A program made the translations under genes and the position numbers. A stretch of 64,000 nucleotides of DNA from Chitinivibrionales bacterium (GTDB taxonomy: Bacteria > Fibrobacterota > Chitinivibrionia > Chitinivibrionales > WJKA01). Positions within the stretch are counted from its first letter, which is position 1, and each line of letters starts with the position of its first letter. Positions 9,040-17,885 of the stretch are shown here, one piece after another. The DNA lies in contig WJLZ01000004.1 of the NCBI GenBank assembly GCA_014728215.1, positions 1 to 64,000 on the forward strand, in the 5' to 3' direction. A model generated the notes under the pieces. That model searched no databases, was not told the origin of the DNA, and saw only the letters and a program-made list of their open reading frames with translations.

Positions 9040-10337
9040 CGGCTAACCTCCTGAACAGTTTCGGGGGGATAATCGAGCGTAAGGAGCCGGGAATAGAGCG
9101 ATGATATTACCGCCAGAAGAAAATACCAGAACACGATTGTCTGGTCGAAATAGGAGACCGACAAAAAGGAGATCGTATGGGAAAAGAGTGATGCGCCCAG
9201 GAACCAGATGGTGATTTGTAACGGGAAGTCCAGGCCCTTTTCTTCGGCCAGGGCAATCATCGTACCGATGAGTATATACGCTTTAATAATCAAAACAATG
9301 AAAAGGACCATGGTGAGAAGGCCGCTGTAGACACCATAGTGGAGATACTGATTGGTCATATCTGCCTGGCCATTATCGAGGGTGTAGGGCATCCAGTCGC
9401 CCGTAAACTCGACTCCCATCAGCCACCATTCATTCAGATGCACAATCGATTGATGAATTAAATAGGAGCGGTGCCAGCCGGTACCGCCGATAATACTTCC
9501 GAGTTTTGCATAGATGTAGTATATGGGTGCGTTCATGGCGATTTGAAGGAGGACCAGTCCTGCAATGATGCTCCGACGGACCGCTTTCATACGATACCGG
9601 AAAAACCAGCAGAACATGCCGGCTACCGAAGCGATCAGGGCCACGAGAGGGCCGCTCGATGAGGTGGTTATGATTATAATGAGTGATGCGCTTATTCCGA
9701 TAAGGCCAAGGAACCGGTCTTTTGCGGTGAAAAACCAGAGCGAAGCCAGCAGCGGGAACAGGGTTGCGCCGGTTGTTCCTGCAAGGATGGGATGGCGGAA
9801 CGGTCCTTGGGCGCGGATTTCGCCGTACCTGACAAAGGAAATTTCAGGCACGCCCCCGAATACCGAAAACCGGTTTCGGCCGGTGGTGTTTTCCAGAAGC
9901 ATCGAGACGGCCAGGGGGATGATTACCAGGGCCGCGGTCCGAAGGGCATGATGTATTTCATCGATATCACGTATTAAAAATCTGAAAAGAAAATAGAGCC
10001 CCAGAGTAGTGTATACAAATCCCAGCCGGTTAATAGTCGTATCCAGTGAATTGCGCTGCAGAGCATAGAGCATAAAATTCGATATGGTAAAAAGGAGCAG
10101 GTATTTGTCAACCCGGGTGATGTGGGAGAGCACCATTTCTTTCCGGATAAGGATCCGTATCCATCCCACGCCCAGAAGTATTCTGAAAACGTTGAAATCA
10201 AAGGGGCCGATAATCAGTTTCTGGGCAACGGTTATGTAACACGTGCCGACAAGCATAGGGATGATCACCTGCTTTCTGGGCAAGATAAGAATCAGAAAGC
10301 AGAGGAATATAAGGAATCGTACGGCAGCAGATGTCAT
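9036..10337 (-). CDS. O-antigen ligase/polymerase-like membrane protein, copy A
   Basis: A 433-residue protein with about 11-12 transmembrane segments and a large periplasmic loop after the middle (IGGTGWHRSYLIHQSIVHLNEWWLMG). This layout fits the Wzy_C/O-antigen ligase superfamily. These proteins polymerise repeat units or join polysaccharide to an acceptor in the periplasm. The RGQGPF-like segment IRAQGPFRHPILAGTTGATLFPLL is a common motif in such proteins. The stop overlaps the pyruvyl-transferase start by 4 bp. Polymerase and ligase cannot be told apart from sequence alone. Confidence 0.8.
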   Translation of the reverse strand: MTSAAVRFLIFLCFLILILPRKQVIIPMLVGTCYITVAQKLIIGPFDFNVFRILLGVGWIRILIRKEMVLSHITRVDKYLLLFTISNFMLYALQRNSLDTTINRLGFVYTTLGLYFLFRFLIRDIDEIHHALRTAALVIIPLAVSMLLENTTGRNRFSVFGGVPEISFVRYGEIRAQGPFRHPILAGTTGATLFPLLASLWFFTAKDRFLGLIGISASLIIIITTSSSGPLVALIASVAGMFCWFFRYRMKAVRRSIIAGLVLLQIAMNAPIYYIYAKLGSIIGGTGWHRSYLIHQSIVHLNEWWLMGVEFTGDWMPYTLDNGQADMTNQYLHYGVYSGLLTMVLFIVLIIKAYILIGTMIALAEEKGLDFPLQITIWFLGASLFSHTISFLSVSYFDQTIVFWYFLLAVISSLYSRLLTLDYPPETVQEVSR

Positions 10338-10346
10338 GAGTAGTTA

Positions 10347-11303
10347 TTATTCCTGGGGCCGGATGCCGGATATTCGCACCGGTAACCCGGCCGACCATGC
10401 CAGAATGGATGACCATTTTCTGAGGGAAACGGTAAATCTGTTTTTCAGCACAGGGAGCAGGGCAAGGATAATGGTCATCCGACAAAGCGCCACGATGAAG
10501 ATTGCTGCTTTGTAAGCCTTGGCATAGAGGGGGCCATGGTACTTTTTGAAATAGATAAATCTGCTTATTTTCATCTGTATAACAGTGAACAGACCGGCTT
10601 CCACTTTGCTGCTGCTCTGCCCCCCGTAATGGATTATCTGTGCCGAAGGTATAACGTAGACGCCGAATCCCTGCTGCCGTACCCGTCTGCACAGATCGAT
10701 ATCTTCACTGAACATGAAGTAATCGGTGGGAAAGCCGCCGAGTGCGGCAAAGATGTCTCTGCGGATCATGAGCGCGGCCCCGCACACTGTATCGACTTCA
10801 AAGGGACCGTCGGGTTTCGGGAAAAGGGGAGGAATTCCCTTCAGGAGGCGCCTGAGATAGAGTTTCTGGAGAATCTCCAGATCGAACAGCTGATTGATAA
10901 TCGTGGGAGAGGACAGAATGGAATTGAGTTGGAGAACCCCCGATCCGCCGATTAATTTACATCCCGCAATGCCTGCCCGGTCGGATGTTTTCAGAAACTG
11001 GAGCATTGTTTCGATTGAGCGGTCGTGGATTTTGGTGTCGGGATTCAGAAAGAGAAGATAGTCGCCCGATGAATGCCCGAATGCCCGGTTGTTGGCCCGG
11101 GCAAATCCGTTATTTTCGGTGTTCTGGATAAAGGTAACCGAAGGGAATGAATTGCGCAGCATCTTGCCGGTGCCGTCATAGGAAGCGTTGTCGAGAACGA
11201 TTATTTCGGAGGAGTAGTTCGTGAGGTGCCGGTAAATGCTTCTGATACAATTGCGTAAGTATTCCCTCGAATTCCAGTTTATTATTATGACAGACAAATC
11301 CAT
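10347..11303 (-). CDS. GT2 family glycosyltransferase (rhamnosyltransferase-like)
   Basis: A 318-residue inverting glycosyltransferase of GT2, closest in pattern to the WbbL/rhamnosyltransferase group. Visible are MDLSVIIINWNSREYL at the start, NNGFARANNRAF near residue 65, the metal-binding FLNPDTK near 90, and a C-terminal FMFSEDIDLCRRVRQQGF. One hydrophobic stretch near residues 255-280 probably associates with the inner membrane. It begins 3 bp after the preceding GT2 gene ends, with an overlapping ribosome-binding site. The exact sugar is not determinable. Confidence 0.87.
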   Translation of the reverse strand: MDLSVIIINWNSREYLRNCIRSIYRHLTNYSSEIIVLDNASYDGTGKMLRNSFPSVTFIQNTENNGFARANNRAFGHSSGDYLLFLNPDTKIHDRSIETMLQFLKTSDRAGIAGCKLIGGSGVLQLNSILSSPTIINQLFDLEILQKLYLRRLLKGIPPLFPKPDGPFEVDTVCGAALMIRRDIFAALGGFPTDYFMFSEDIDLCRRVRQQGFGVYVIPSAQIIHYGGQSSSKVEAGLFTVIQMKISRFIYFKKYHGPLYAKAYKAAIFIVALCRMTIILALLPVLKNRFTVSLRKWSSILAWSAGLPVRISGIRPQE

Positions 11304-11306
11304 GGG

Positions 11307-12176
11307 TTATCTGCTCCTTTTAAGAAAGGATTGGAGATGCATCAATTGAAACTTTTTCAGATACTCTCTAAATTCCTGTGTTTCCTGTATCTCCTTTTGC
11401 ATGAATGAACTCAGATAGCCTTTCATCATGTAGACACAGTAGGTCGTGTTCCTGCACTGAATGGATCTGAACAGGGCACGGAGCATGAAATACCAGAAAT
11501 AGCCACCCATAAAGTAGCTGACATTACCATATTTTAGTGCTGCCCGTTTGATTCCTTCACCTCCTGCCAAGCCGGTGGGTTTCAGATGGATCAGCCGGGG
11601 TGGATCGAGTTCATAGGTCCGCCATCCTTTCATCTGGGCCCGGATAATATCGACGCCGTCCCATCCCGCGCGTTTTATCAGCCCCCCGATAGCTTCAAAA
11701 CATTTGCGGCGGTAAAATTTACAGGGACCACCAACAAATCCTTTGGGCAGATAGGCCTTTTTCAGATCTTTCCGACCGGGAATTTTTTCATACCGGGCGC
11801 CACCGGTGATACCCAGTGTCGGGTGGCGTTGCAATCTGTTGAGAATCAATTCTATGGTGTCGGGTTGAAAACTGAGATCCGAATCGAACTTGGCGACAAT
11901 ATCATAGTCGGTACACCGGATACGGTTGAATCCTTCATAAAAGGCTTCCATGACCCCGGTTCCGGGTTTCCGATACCCCCGATCGTCGAGTTGAACATAA
12001 TGAATGAAATCATTTGAGAGACGATGCTTCCGGACAACTTCTTCGGTTTTATCCGTACTGCCGTCATTGACAATGATCCATTCATCGGGAAACACGGTCT
12101 GTTTTCGCATGTCGTGTATCGTTTTTTCCAAAAAATATTCTTCATTTCTGGTGGGAGTGATAACGACTAATTTCAT
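11307..12176 (-). CDS. GT2 family glycosyltransferase
   Basis: A 289-residue GT-A fold enzyme. It shows LVVITPTRNEEYFLEKTI at the N-terminus, IIVNDGSTDKTEEVV near residue 35, and the nucleotide-sugar/metal-binding AKFDSDLSFQPD near 90. The C-terminal half carries GGPCKFYRRKCFEAIGGL, usual in GT2 family acceptor-side loops. The start has AAGGAGA at proper spacing. It follows the FemAB-like gene by 78 bp in the 4.3-13.3 kb transcript. Confidence 0.86.
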   Translation of the reverse strand: MKLVVITPTRNEEYFLEKTIHDMRKQTVFPDEWIIVNDGSTDKTEEVVRKHRLSNDFIHYVQLDDRGYRKPGTGVMEAFYEGFNRIRCTDYDIVAKFDSDLSFQPDTIELILNRLQRHPTLGITGGARYEKIPGRKDLKKAYLPKGFVGGPCKFYRRKCFEAIGGLIKRAGWDGVDIIRAQMKGWRTYELDPPRLIHLKPTGLAGGEGIKRAALKYGNVSYFMGGYFWYFMLRALFRSIQCRNTTYCVYMMKGYLSSFMQKEIQETQEFREYLKKFQLMHLQSFLKRSR

Positions 12177-12254
12177 ACCGTCTCCTTATGGTTTAAAATC
12201 CCGATCATGAATCGCTAAAAGGTCCGGAACAAGGAAGTTATTGACCGGTATGCA

Positions 12255-13286
12255 CTAGCCCATATGGCGGTAAATAACCGTACCGAACATTCTCAAAAGC
12301 AGAATAGAGGTCATTGAAAAAATTTTGTTATGCAATCCAAAAACCGTGGAGGGATATTTAATCGTTTTTCCGCTTTCGGTGTCCAGTTTGGTGTAATAGT
12401 AAGCGGCCCGCCCGGCACCCCATCCATCCTTGAATTGCATCAGACCGGTATTTTCTTCGAGTGTTTTTCCAAAGGAGAACGAAGCACTGTTGTTGTCGAG
12501 ACAATGGAGTATGGATTCCCACATGATCAGATTGTTTGCCCGGGTGAATTGATATTTCCGGTCGGAGGCACCGTATTTATAGTATGCTTTATCGTTGGTG
12601 AGGAAGAATATTGATGATGCCACCGGTTTATTTTCATAATGAGCAAGAGCAATGAATCCGTGGTTTTTGTCGAGGATATGGGTATGAATATTTTTAAAGA
12701 ACGAGAACGGCTGGGGAGGAAGGCCGTGGTGTTTCCGGGTCCTACAATTGAGCAGATAATAAACTTTCATGGAGTCAAGGGAGGTCTGAAATGATACCGA
12801 CACACCGCTTTTCTTTGCCTTTGAAATATTTCTTCTGGTGCTGCTCCGGAGATTTCGGTAGAGGGTCTCTTTCTCTTTGGAAAGATCGAGCGTATGCTCG
12901 TAACATTTGAGCAGATGAGACGTGTCGGTAGATTGATTTTCCCATCCCCGGGTCTCGATATATTTCCATTTTTGAGATCTCCCGTGATGAATAATACGTA
13001 AAAGAAGTTCGTTCGATGAGCGATTATCTCGTGTTAAGGGAGCGCAGAAATCGGTAAAAGGAAGGCAGACACCGCGCTTGCCGGTGATAACACTGTTAAT
13101 TTCCATCATGGGAATAACCGTGGTGACCTCCCAATCCCTCTTCTCAACAAAACAATAGGGCCGATACCCGTATGATTCCCGGAGTGTCCTAATCCACGGC
13201 AAGGTATGAAAGAATGAGTGCCGGGGAAAAGACTGTATTTCCCGGTCCCACCCGGAAAAGGTTAATGGATCAATAATCTCAAACAT
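12255..13286 (-). CDS. FemAB/GNAT-fold acyltransferase-like protein
   Basis: A 343-residue protein of the FemAB-like (double GNAT fold) family. These proteins often lie in exopolysaccharide loci and may transfer aminoacyl or other acyl groups to sugars. Visible are FPRHSFFHTLPWIRTLRESYGYRPYCFV near the start, YRNLRSSTRRNISKAKKSGV near residue 140, and ASIFFLTNDKAYYKYGASDRKYQFTRANNLIMWE near residues 235-270. The latter is the typical acceptor-side signature. It is the first gene of the left polysaccharide module, about 230 nt downstream of a sigma-54-type promoter. The ribosome-binding site is GGAGG. Confidence 0.78.
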   Translation of the reverse strand: MFEIIDPLTFSGWDREIQSFPRHSFFHTLPWIRTLRESYGYRPYCFVEKRDWEVTTVIPMMEINSVITGKRGVCLPFTDFCAPLTRDNRSSNELLLRIIHHGRSQKWKYIETRGWENQSTDTSHLLKCYEHTLDLSKEKETLYRNLRSSTRRNISKAKKSGVSVSFQTSLDSMKVYYLLNCRTRKHHGLPPQPFSFFKNIHTHILDKNHGFIALAHYENKPVASSIFFLTNDKAYYKYGASDRKYQFTRANNLIMWESILHCLDNNSASFSFGKTLEENTGLMQFKDGWGAGRAAYYYTKLDTESGKTIKYPSTVFGLHNKIFSMTSILLLRMFGTVIYRHMG

Positions 13287-13300
13287 ACCGCCTCCGCATT

Positions 13301-13318
13301 ATTTCGAGTTTCGAATTT
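13301..13318. repeat. Heptamer repeat (TTTCGAN) x2
   Basis: Two consecutive 7-bp units, TTTCGAG and TTTCGAA, lie just upstream of the FemAB-like gene. The same heptad arrangement recurs in other intergenic regions of the window (14341, 20858, 25026, 31297, 32963, 33046). Confidence 0.5.
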
Positions 13319-13324
13319 ATGTAT

Positions 13325-13348
13325 ATACCTTTCCCCCGTCGGCGGTAT
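13325..13348 (-). promoter_or_regulatory. Conserved leader element, copy 1
   Basis: This shared element lies in the untranslated leader between the sigma-54-type promoter and the FemAB-like gene. On the plus strand ATACC (13325-13329) and GGTAT (13344-13348) form a perfect inverted repeat around a 14-nt loop. That loop differs from copy 2 (33073-33102) at only two positions. In the transcript the loop reads GCCGACGGGGGAAA. It is preceded by the same heptad repeat in both places. It could be a protein-binding site or a structured RNA; its function is unknown. Confidence 0.5.
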
Positions 13349-13525
13349 GGGAAAAACATCCCGTTCCGTCGTTAGGAAAGTTGCAACAAATCTTTTTAGA
13401 AAAAAAGATATCAAATGCGTGCAAGAGAAAATGCCCACACGGCCCGCAATTGTTTTTATGCCCGTTACTGCAGGCCAGGAGATTTGCAGGATCTCCCTCT
13501 CGAAGATCTTGACTGCCAATAATTC

Positions 13526-13541
13526 TGCAAATTATATGCCA
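13526..13541 (-). promoter_or_regulatory. Sigma-54-type promoter of the left polysaccharide module
   Basis: Read on the minus strand: TGGCAT, 5 bp, TTGCA, with the invariant GG and GC exactly 10 bp apart. This matches the RpoN -24/-12 consensus (TGGCAC-N5-TTGCW) with one change. It lies about 240 bp before the FemAB-like start at 13286, with no other gene between. It would drive the 4350-13286 gene series. Confidence 0.65.
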
Positions 13542-13867
13542 AAACACAGCAGAGAATTTGGGCAGAATGATTGAGGTTTGGGAAAGGATAAAAGGAGACG
13601 GGGGTCGAAATCGTACAATGTAAAGGTGTGGTGAGCGGCTACAATGCTTATAAATGCAAAGGCATGGGTGGCGTGGGTGTATGTGGTTGATATGAAATAA
13701 GTTACAAGTACCGAAAAAGATAATGCTCTTCGCAAAAGTGAAAAATATGAAAAAGGACTAAAATAAAACGAACATACCTGTCGAAATAATGATAAGGTTT
13801 TTTGTTGTAGCAATACTCATATATCTTCACGTAACTTCAAGGAGTATTCCCAAACCCCCGGGAACGT
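13542..13867. other. Gene-free region upstream of two divergent transcripts
   Basis: About 325 bp without a credible gene. On the minus strand it is the region upstream of the sigma-54-type promoter, where an enhancer-binding protein could act. TACAATG occurs twice (13614-13620 and 13640-13646). It also precedes the plus-strand lipoprotein gene at 13868, for which I see no clear promoter. Confidence 0.4.
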
Positions 13868-14320
13868 ATGTTTATAGGTATTCGACCGAAAAGTGCCCTT
13901 TGTCTGCTACTTTTCTGCGTGGTTCTTCTTTTCCGTTGCACCAACGGGACCGAATCTAATCCCCTGGCCGCGACCGGGGCCGACAACAATCATGCTTCCG
14001 GAGTGGTGCACAGCGATACCACCCTTGTATTGTGCTGGGATGAACCTTTTGAGAATAGTTTTGAAGAACCCGTTGCTTACTACGAGGTATACTATCGGGT
14101 GCATGGTGAAACCGGCTGGCACTTTCTTCGGCAGGATATTCCTCCTCACACTCCACTGAGAGTCACCATTGTCCACGAAGAACTTGTTGAGGAAGGTCCC
14201 TTCGATTTTGCCGTCTGCGCAGTAAGCCAAAACGGCACAAGAGGAGAGATGCATTCGTCAATAGAGAGTGAGATGGGCCCTGATGGCGGCGGATGGTATG
14301 TGTGGTGGGAGAGGCGGTAA
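13868..14320 (+). CDS. Small exported protein with a fibronectin type III-like domain
   Basis: A 150-residue protein. The hydrophobic N-terminus (ALCLLLFCVVLLFRC) is followed by a Thr/Asn/Gly linker and a domain resembling fibronectin type III. It has LVLCWDEP, YYEVYYRVHGETGWHFL and FAVCAVSQNGTRGE as its B, C and F/G strands. Cys at the end of the hydrophobic stretch suggests a lipoprotein, but Arg at -1 is unusual for a lipobox. It could instead be a plain signal peptide. An AAGGAG lies about 24 nt upstream of the ATG, too far for ideal spacing, so the start is uncertain. It is the only plus-strand gene inside the polysaccharide locus. Its role is unknown. Confidence 0.6.
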   Translation: MFIGIRPKSALCLLLFCVVLLFRCTNGTESNPLAATGADNNHASGVVHSDTTLVLCWDEPFENSFEEPVAYYEVYYRVHGETGWHFLRQDIPPHTPLRVTIVHEELVEEGPFDFAVCAVSQNGTRGEMHSSIESEMGPDGGGWYVWWERR

Positions 14321-14338
14321 CGGTGGTGAAGGGCACGG

Positions 14339-14390
14339 GTTGAAAGTCGAAAGTCAAATCCATTATCGTCATCAACCCTCAACTTTCAAC
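14339..14390. terminator. Inverted repeat between convergent genes
   Basis: GTTGAAAGT (14339-14347) and ACTTTCAAC (14382-14390) are a perfect 9-bp inverted repeat with a 34-nt loop. It lies between the convergent fibronectin-like gene and the beta-helix lipoprotein gene. It contains heptad units (AGTCGAA-like). It may act as a bidirectional terminator, but no clear T-run follows either arm. Confidence 0.3.
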
Positions 14391-14410
14391 TTCATTACGC
14401 CCTCTTCTCC

Positions 14411-16069
14411 TCACCGCTTAATCGGATTGGTAACCCCGGTTGCATTCTGTTCCATTTCATAGGCGCCCAGGTCCCATCCGTTGCCTGCCGGACGGGTGGT
14501 GGCGTTGATACTGGTGCTGTAGCCGGTACCCAGGGGGGCACCTTTGTCAAGGGCTGGTGATGAATGGTCGAGAGCGAGGCCATTGCCGCGGGGAGAGTTA
14601 AATCCCTCAGGGACCGAGGTCGTGTCGATAAATTCCGGCCACGCGACAATTGCGGTGGGTTCCCATTGTTGTATTTCATCTGCATCATAGCGTGATCCCC
14701 CGGTCCTGACAATATCACCACCGCCTTCACGGAAATAGAGGTTGTTCCCGTGGTGGATTAATTTGTTCTGATCATCACCTACCGGAATGGTCCGGGGACC
14801 GGCAACAACGATATTGTTGTAAAATTCGAAATCGTTACATATCGCGCTGCTGTTTTGGAGTCTGATTTCACTGCCCCAGTCGCGGGTATAATAATTATGA
14901 TAGAACGTATTGTTGTACACTTTCAGGCGGAGTGAATCGGCCAGGCTTTGTGCCAGTACGAGTCCTTCATAGTAGTTGTTTGCAATGATATTCCCGTATA
15001 TATCGGCTTCCTTATCCCCCGGGTCCTGTATGTAAATACCCCATTTTTTACTGTTGGTTAAGATATTATGGCGGACCGTGACCCGCTCGGGGCCTCTGAA
15101 ACCCGGGGCACGGTGGACCGTAAGCAGCACGCACGCCGATTTGGCGTGGTGAATGTAATTGTATTGAACAAGGGCATCGACCACATGATTTTTAATGCCG
15201 ATACCGGCGCCGGTACCGGGAGAATCGGGGTCGAGTCCGGTATTGTAGACTTCACACCCCTGTACCAGTATATTGGATGCCCTGTTGGTGGGGACATCGT
15301 TGCCGGGGTACAGATCGATACCACCCCGTGAGATATTATAGATCTTACAGTCGACAACCTCCACATTGGCAATTTTCCGGTTGCCCCATCCGCCGATAAT
15401 AATGCCGTAGGCATATTCGCCCCGAGAGGATCTGCTGGAAACGTCATGAACAACACAGTTGATTATCCCTTTTGTCGCGCCGGTCAGGTCCCTGGTATTT
15501 TTCGGCCAGTTCATCCCCACCCCGGCGGCATGCTGTTTGTTGGCATCGAGTTCAAAGCCGTAGAACGTGGTTGGATGTGCAGGATCGTCGTCCATGATAT
15601 TAACGACCGACCGTGAAAGTTTTCCCTCGGCGCGCAGTATTGCCCGGGAACCCTCACCCCACGAACCGCCATCATAGGTAACCCCGCCTGTTGCCTGGAT
15701 TAGTGCATTACCGCCCGATGCGGTCCAGGTGTCCTGATTCCAGAATACAACCCTGTCACCCGGTTCGAGATCGGTGTCACCGCGCCATCCCGGCATACCG
15801 GGACAGAAACGCCACGGACTTCTGGGCGTGCCGGGATTCGTATCGCTCGCTCCGGGATGAGAATTCTTTACATAAAACGTGCGGCCCTCAGGAAGATTGT
15901 CGTTGGGATCGCTCCAAACCTCTTCTTCGGAATACTCCGATGAGCCGAAAACCGACGATTGGGAGGGCGTGATTTCATTTTCACCGCTGCAGGAATTTAA
16001 TGTCAGAAGTGCAGCAGCAATGCCACTTACCAGAAAACACAGGGAGCCGGTTGTACGATTGCTGATCAT
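14411..16069 (-). CDS. Beta-helix lipoprotein
   Basis: A 552-residue lipoprotein. The signal peptide ends in LNSC (lipobox, Cys near residue 28) and is followed by an acidic linker. From about residue 60 a right-handed parallel beta-helix begins with RTFYVKNSHPGASDTNPGTP, the DUF1565-type opening. Later turns include VVDCKIYNISRGGIDLYPG, VQYNYIHHAKSACVLL and VYNNTFYHNYY. The end shows SSPALDKG...WDLGAYE. It is probably anchored in the outer membrane. It lies at the end of the middle polysaccharide module, 188 bp after a flippase gene. It is a candidate polysaccharide lyase, epimerase or surface-binding protein; no catalytic residues are assignable. Confidence 0.78.
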   Translation of the reverse strand: MISNRTTGSLCFLVSGIAAALLTLNSCSGENEITPSQSSVFGSSEYSEEEVWSDPNDNLPEGRTFYVKNSHPGASDTNPGTPRSPWRFCPGMPGWRGDTDLEPGDRVVFWNQDTWTASGGNALIQATGGVTYDGGSWGEGSRAILRAEGKLSRSVVNIMDDDPAHPTTFYGFELDANKQHAAGVGMNWPKNTRDLTGATKGIINCVVHDVSSRSSRGEYAYGIIIGGWGNRKIANVEVVDCKIYNISRGGIDLYPGNDVPTNRASNILVQGCEVYNTGLDPDSPGTGAGIGIKNHVVDALVQYNYIHHAKSACVLLTVHRAPGFRGPERVTVRHNILTNSKKWGIYIQDPGDKEADIYGNIIANNYYEGLVLAQSLADSLRLKVYNNTFYHNYYTRDWGSEIRLQNSSAICNDFEFYNNIVVAGPRTIPVGDDQNKLIHHGNNLYFREGGGDIVRTGGSRYDADEIQQWEPTAIVAWPEFIDTTSVPEGFNSPRGNGLALDHSSPALDKGAPLGTGYSTSINATTRPAGNGWDLGAYEMEQNATGVTNPIKR

Positions 16070-16257
16070 AGGGGACTCTGCTTTCTATGATGATTTGATG
16101 AAAGGAAAATGATACTGTTCGAATGGTTGTTGATAATTCGGGCATGGAATCGAAAGGTATTAACAAAAGAGGAAATTTTCGTATGCTTTTGTTATAACAT
16201 TACGATCTGGGCATGAAGATATTTACGTGGCCGGTTGGAGCGGGGGAATGGAGGAGT

Positions 16258-17790
16258 TTACGGGTAGGCTTTCTGCTTTTTACGAATAACCATCCCTTTT
16301 GCCACGTCAAAGATCTCGACAAGGGGCCGGATGCTTCCGTGCAGAACTATCACCGACAGCAGGTAGAGGAGAATGAATACTGTGCTTGCCATGAGGATTC
16401 GAACAGGTAAAGCAGCAGCGCTGTATGGTCGGGCAATAAAATCTACCATTTTCAGTACAAACCAGGCACCGGGGCCTGCCAGAAGGCAGGCGGCAAAATA
16501 GTGCCATATCGATTTCAGTATAAGTCGAATTCCTATATTCATGGGGCGGCCGGCGTAGAGAATGCCCGGGATTACAAGGATATAAAATGTTATGGAATAG
16601 GCGGCCGCCACGCCGATCGCGCCGTAGGGAAGGCCGATAAGGAAACCGGCAAGGGTAATTACCAGGGCAACAAGTGTCCACCGAACCCATTTATGCGGTG
16701 TTCCCAATGAAAGATGAAGCCACCCGTGGGTGCTGTAGACAAGCATGATTCCGGTCGCCGGGCTCAGGACCGAAAAAATTACGCCTGTTTTATCCCACTG
16801 AGGTCCAAGCAGAAGAAGAATAATATCTATGGCATTGAGAGTCAGCAGTCCGCTGATCAACATCCCGAAAAAGGCGAGAAGGGAAATGGCTTTGCAGTAG
16901 TAATTAATAAATCGTTTTGGTTCTTCACGGAGCCTGCTCAATGCTGCAATCGCGACACTGGTCAGGGGTGCTGTCATCTGGCTTGCGGGCATGACAAAAA
17001 GGTGATATGCCCTGTCGTAAAATCCCAGTGCCAGCGGTCCGTGGAACCGGCCGATAAGGATCTTATCGAGATTTCGTGAAAAATAGTAGACACTGAAATT
17101 AGTAAAGGTATTGATTGCAAATCTGAGCATGTGCCCGACCTCTTTTAACCCGGCGGGCACCGAGGGTCTCCAGCTGCAGGTGATCCAGGCGCCGATAAGG
17201 ACGATTAAGGAGAGGCTGACCTGGCGAACAACGATTGCCCAGTAACCCAGGTTGAGCAGGGCAAAGCCGATTGCCAGCGTGATACTGACAAACATGGCAA
17301 TGATTTCGATTATGGCGACTGTGCCGAATTGCATGGTCCGTTTCAAGAGCGCAAGATGCTGGGTCGAGAGGCCCGAAAATATAAATCCGCAGGCAAAGGC
17401 CATGCTTATTCCCACAAGGCGTGGTTCATCATAAAAACGGGCAAGAAGCGGCGAGAGAAGGACAAAACCACCGGCAAGGAGTATACTGACAGAACTTCCG
17501 ATCCAGAATAACGTACTCACCTGTCCGTGGGACAAATGCTTTTCCTGAATAACCGCTTCGGTAAATCCGTTCAATCCTACATTATGGAGCAGATAACTGA
17601 ATGCGGTTACCATGCTCACGATTCCGAAATCCCGGGGAACTAAAAGCCGCGCCAGGACAATGGTCGCAAACATGTGCAGGAACAGGGCAAAGCCCCTACT
17701 CATGATAGTCGCACCGGCGCCACGAATCGTCTTGTGCTTCAATTCGGACTTGAGCCGGTTTTCATCAAAGTAATGAGTGTTTTGTGACAT
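16258..17790 (-). CDS. Polysaccharide flippase (WzxC-like), copy B
   Basis: A 510-residue membrane protein of the MOP/PST family with about 14 hydrophobic helices. Its N-terminal signature IRGAGATIMSRGFALFLHMFATIVLARLLVPRDFGIVSMVTAF is the WzxC/polysaccharide-exporter pattern. It would translocate lipid-linked oligosaccharide across the inner membrane. It lies 95 bp after a beta-helix gene. It differs clearly from the 455-residue flippase at 6397-7764, so it is not a recent duplicate. Two flippases in one locus suggest two polymers or a composite locus. Confidence 0.88.
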   Translation of the reverse strand: MSQNTHYFDENRLKSELKHKTIRGAGATIMSRGFALFLHMFATIVLARLLVPRDFGIVSMVTAFSYLLHNVGLNGFTEAVIQEKHLSHGQVSTLFWIGSSVSILLAGGFVLLSPLLARFYDEPRLVGISMAFACGFIFSGLSTQHLALLKRTMQFGTVAIIEIIAMFVSITLAIGFALLNLGYWAIVVRQVSLSLIVLIGAWITCSWRPSVPAGLKEVGHMLRFAINTFTNFSVYYFSRNLDKILIGRFHGPLALGFYDRAYHLFVMPASQMTAPLTSVAIAALSRLREEPKRFINYYCKAISLLAFFGMLISGLLTLNAIDIILLLLGPQWDKTGVIFSVLSPATGIMLVYSTHGWLHLSLGTPHKWVRWTLVALVITLAGFLIGLPYGAIGVAAAYSITFYILVIPGILYAGRPMNIGIRLILKSIWHYFAACLLAGPGAWFVLKMVDFIARPYSAAALPVRILMASTVFILLYLLSVIVLHGSIRPLVEIFDVAKGMVIRKKQKAYP

Positions 17791-17815
17791 GGGAAAGATG
17801 TGGTGTGCCGGAGTA

Positions 17816-17880
17816 GTGGAGTAGTGGTATATCGGGAAATGAGGATTTTTATCCCCTTACTCCACCGCTCCATTTTTTCT
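17816..17880 (-). repeat. Palindromic intergenic element with 23-bp repeat, copy 2
   Basis: GTGGAGTA (17816-17823) and TACTCCAC (17858-17865) form a perfect 8-bp inverted repeat with a 34-nt loop. Positions 17858-17880 match 5101-5123 at 21 of 23 bases. Two 8-bp units of GGAGTAGT precede it. The element lies in the short gap after the beta-helix gene on the minus strand. Confidence 0.5.
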
Positions 17881-17885
17881 GTCGT

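Noticed and set aside
13262-13519. 85-codon minus-strand frame ahead of the FemAB-like gene
   Set aside because: It overlaps the leader and the first codons of the real gene and has no recognisable product.
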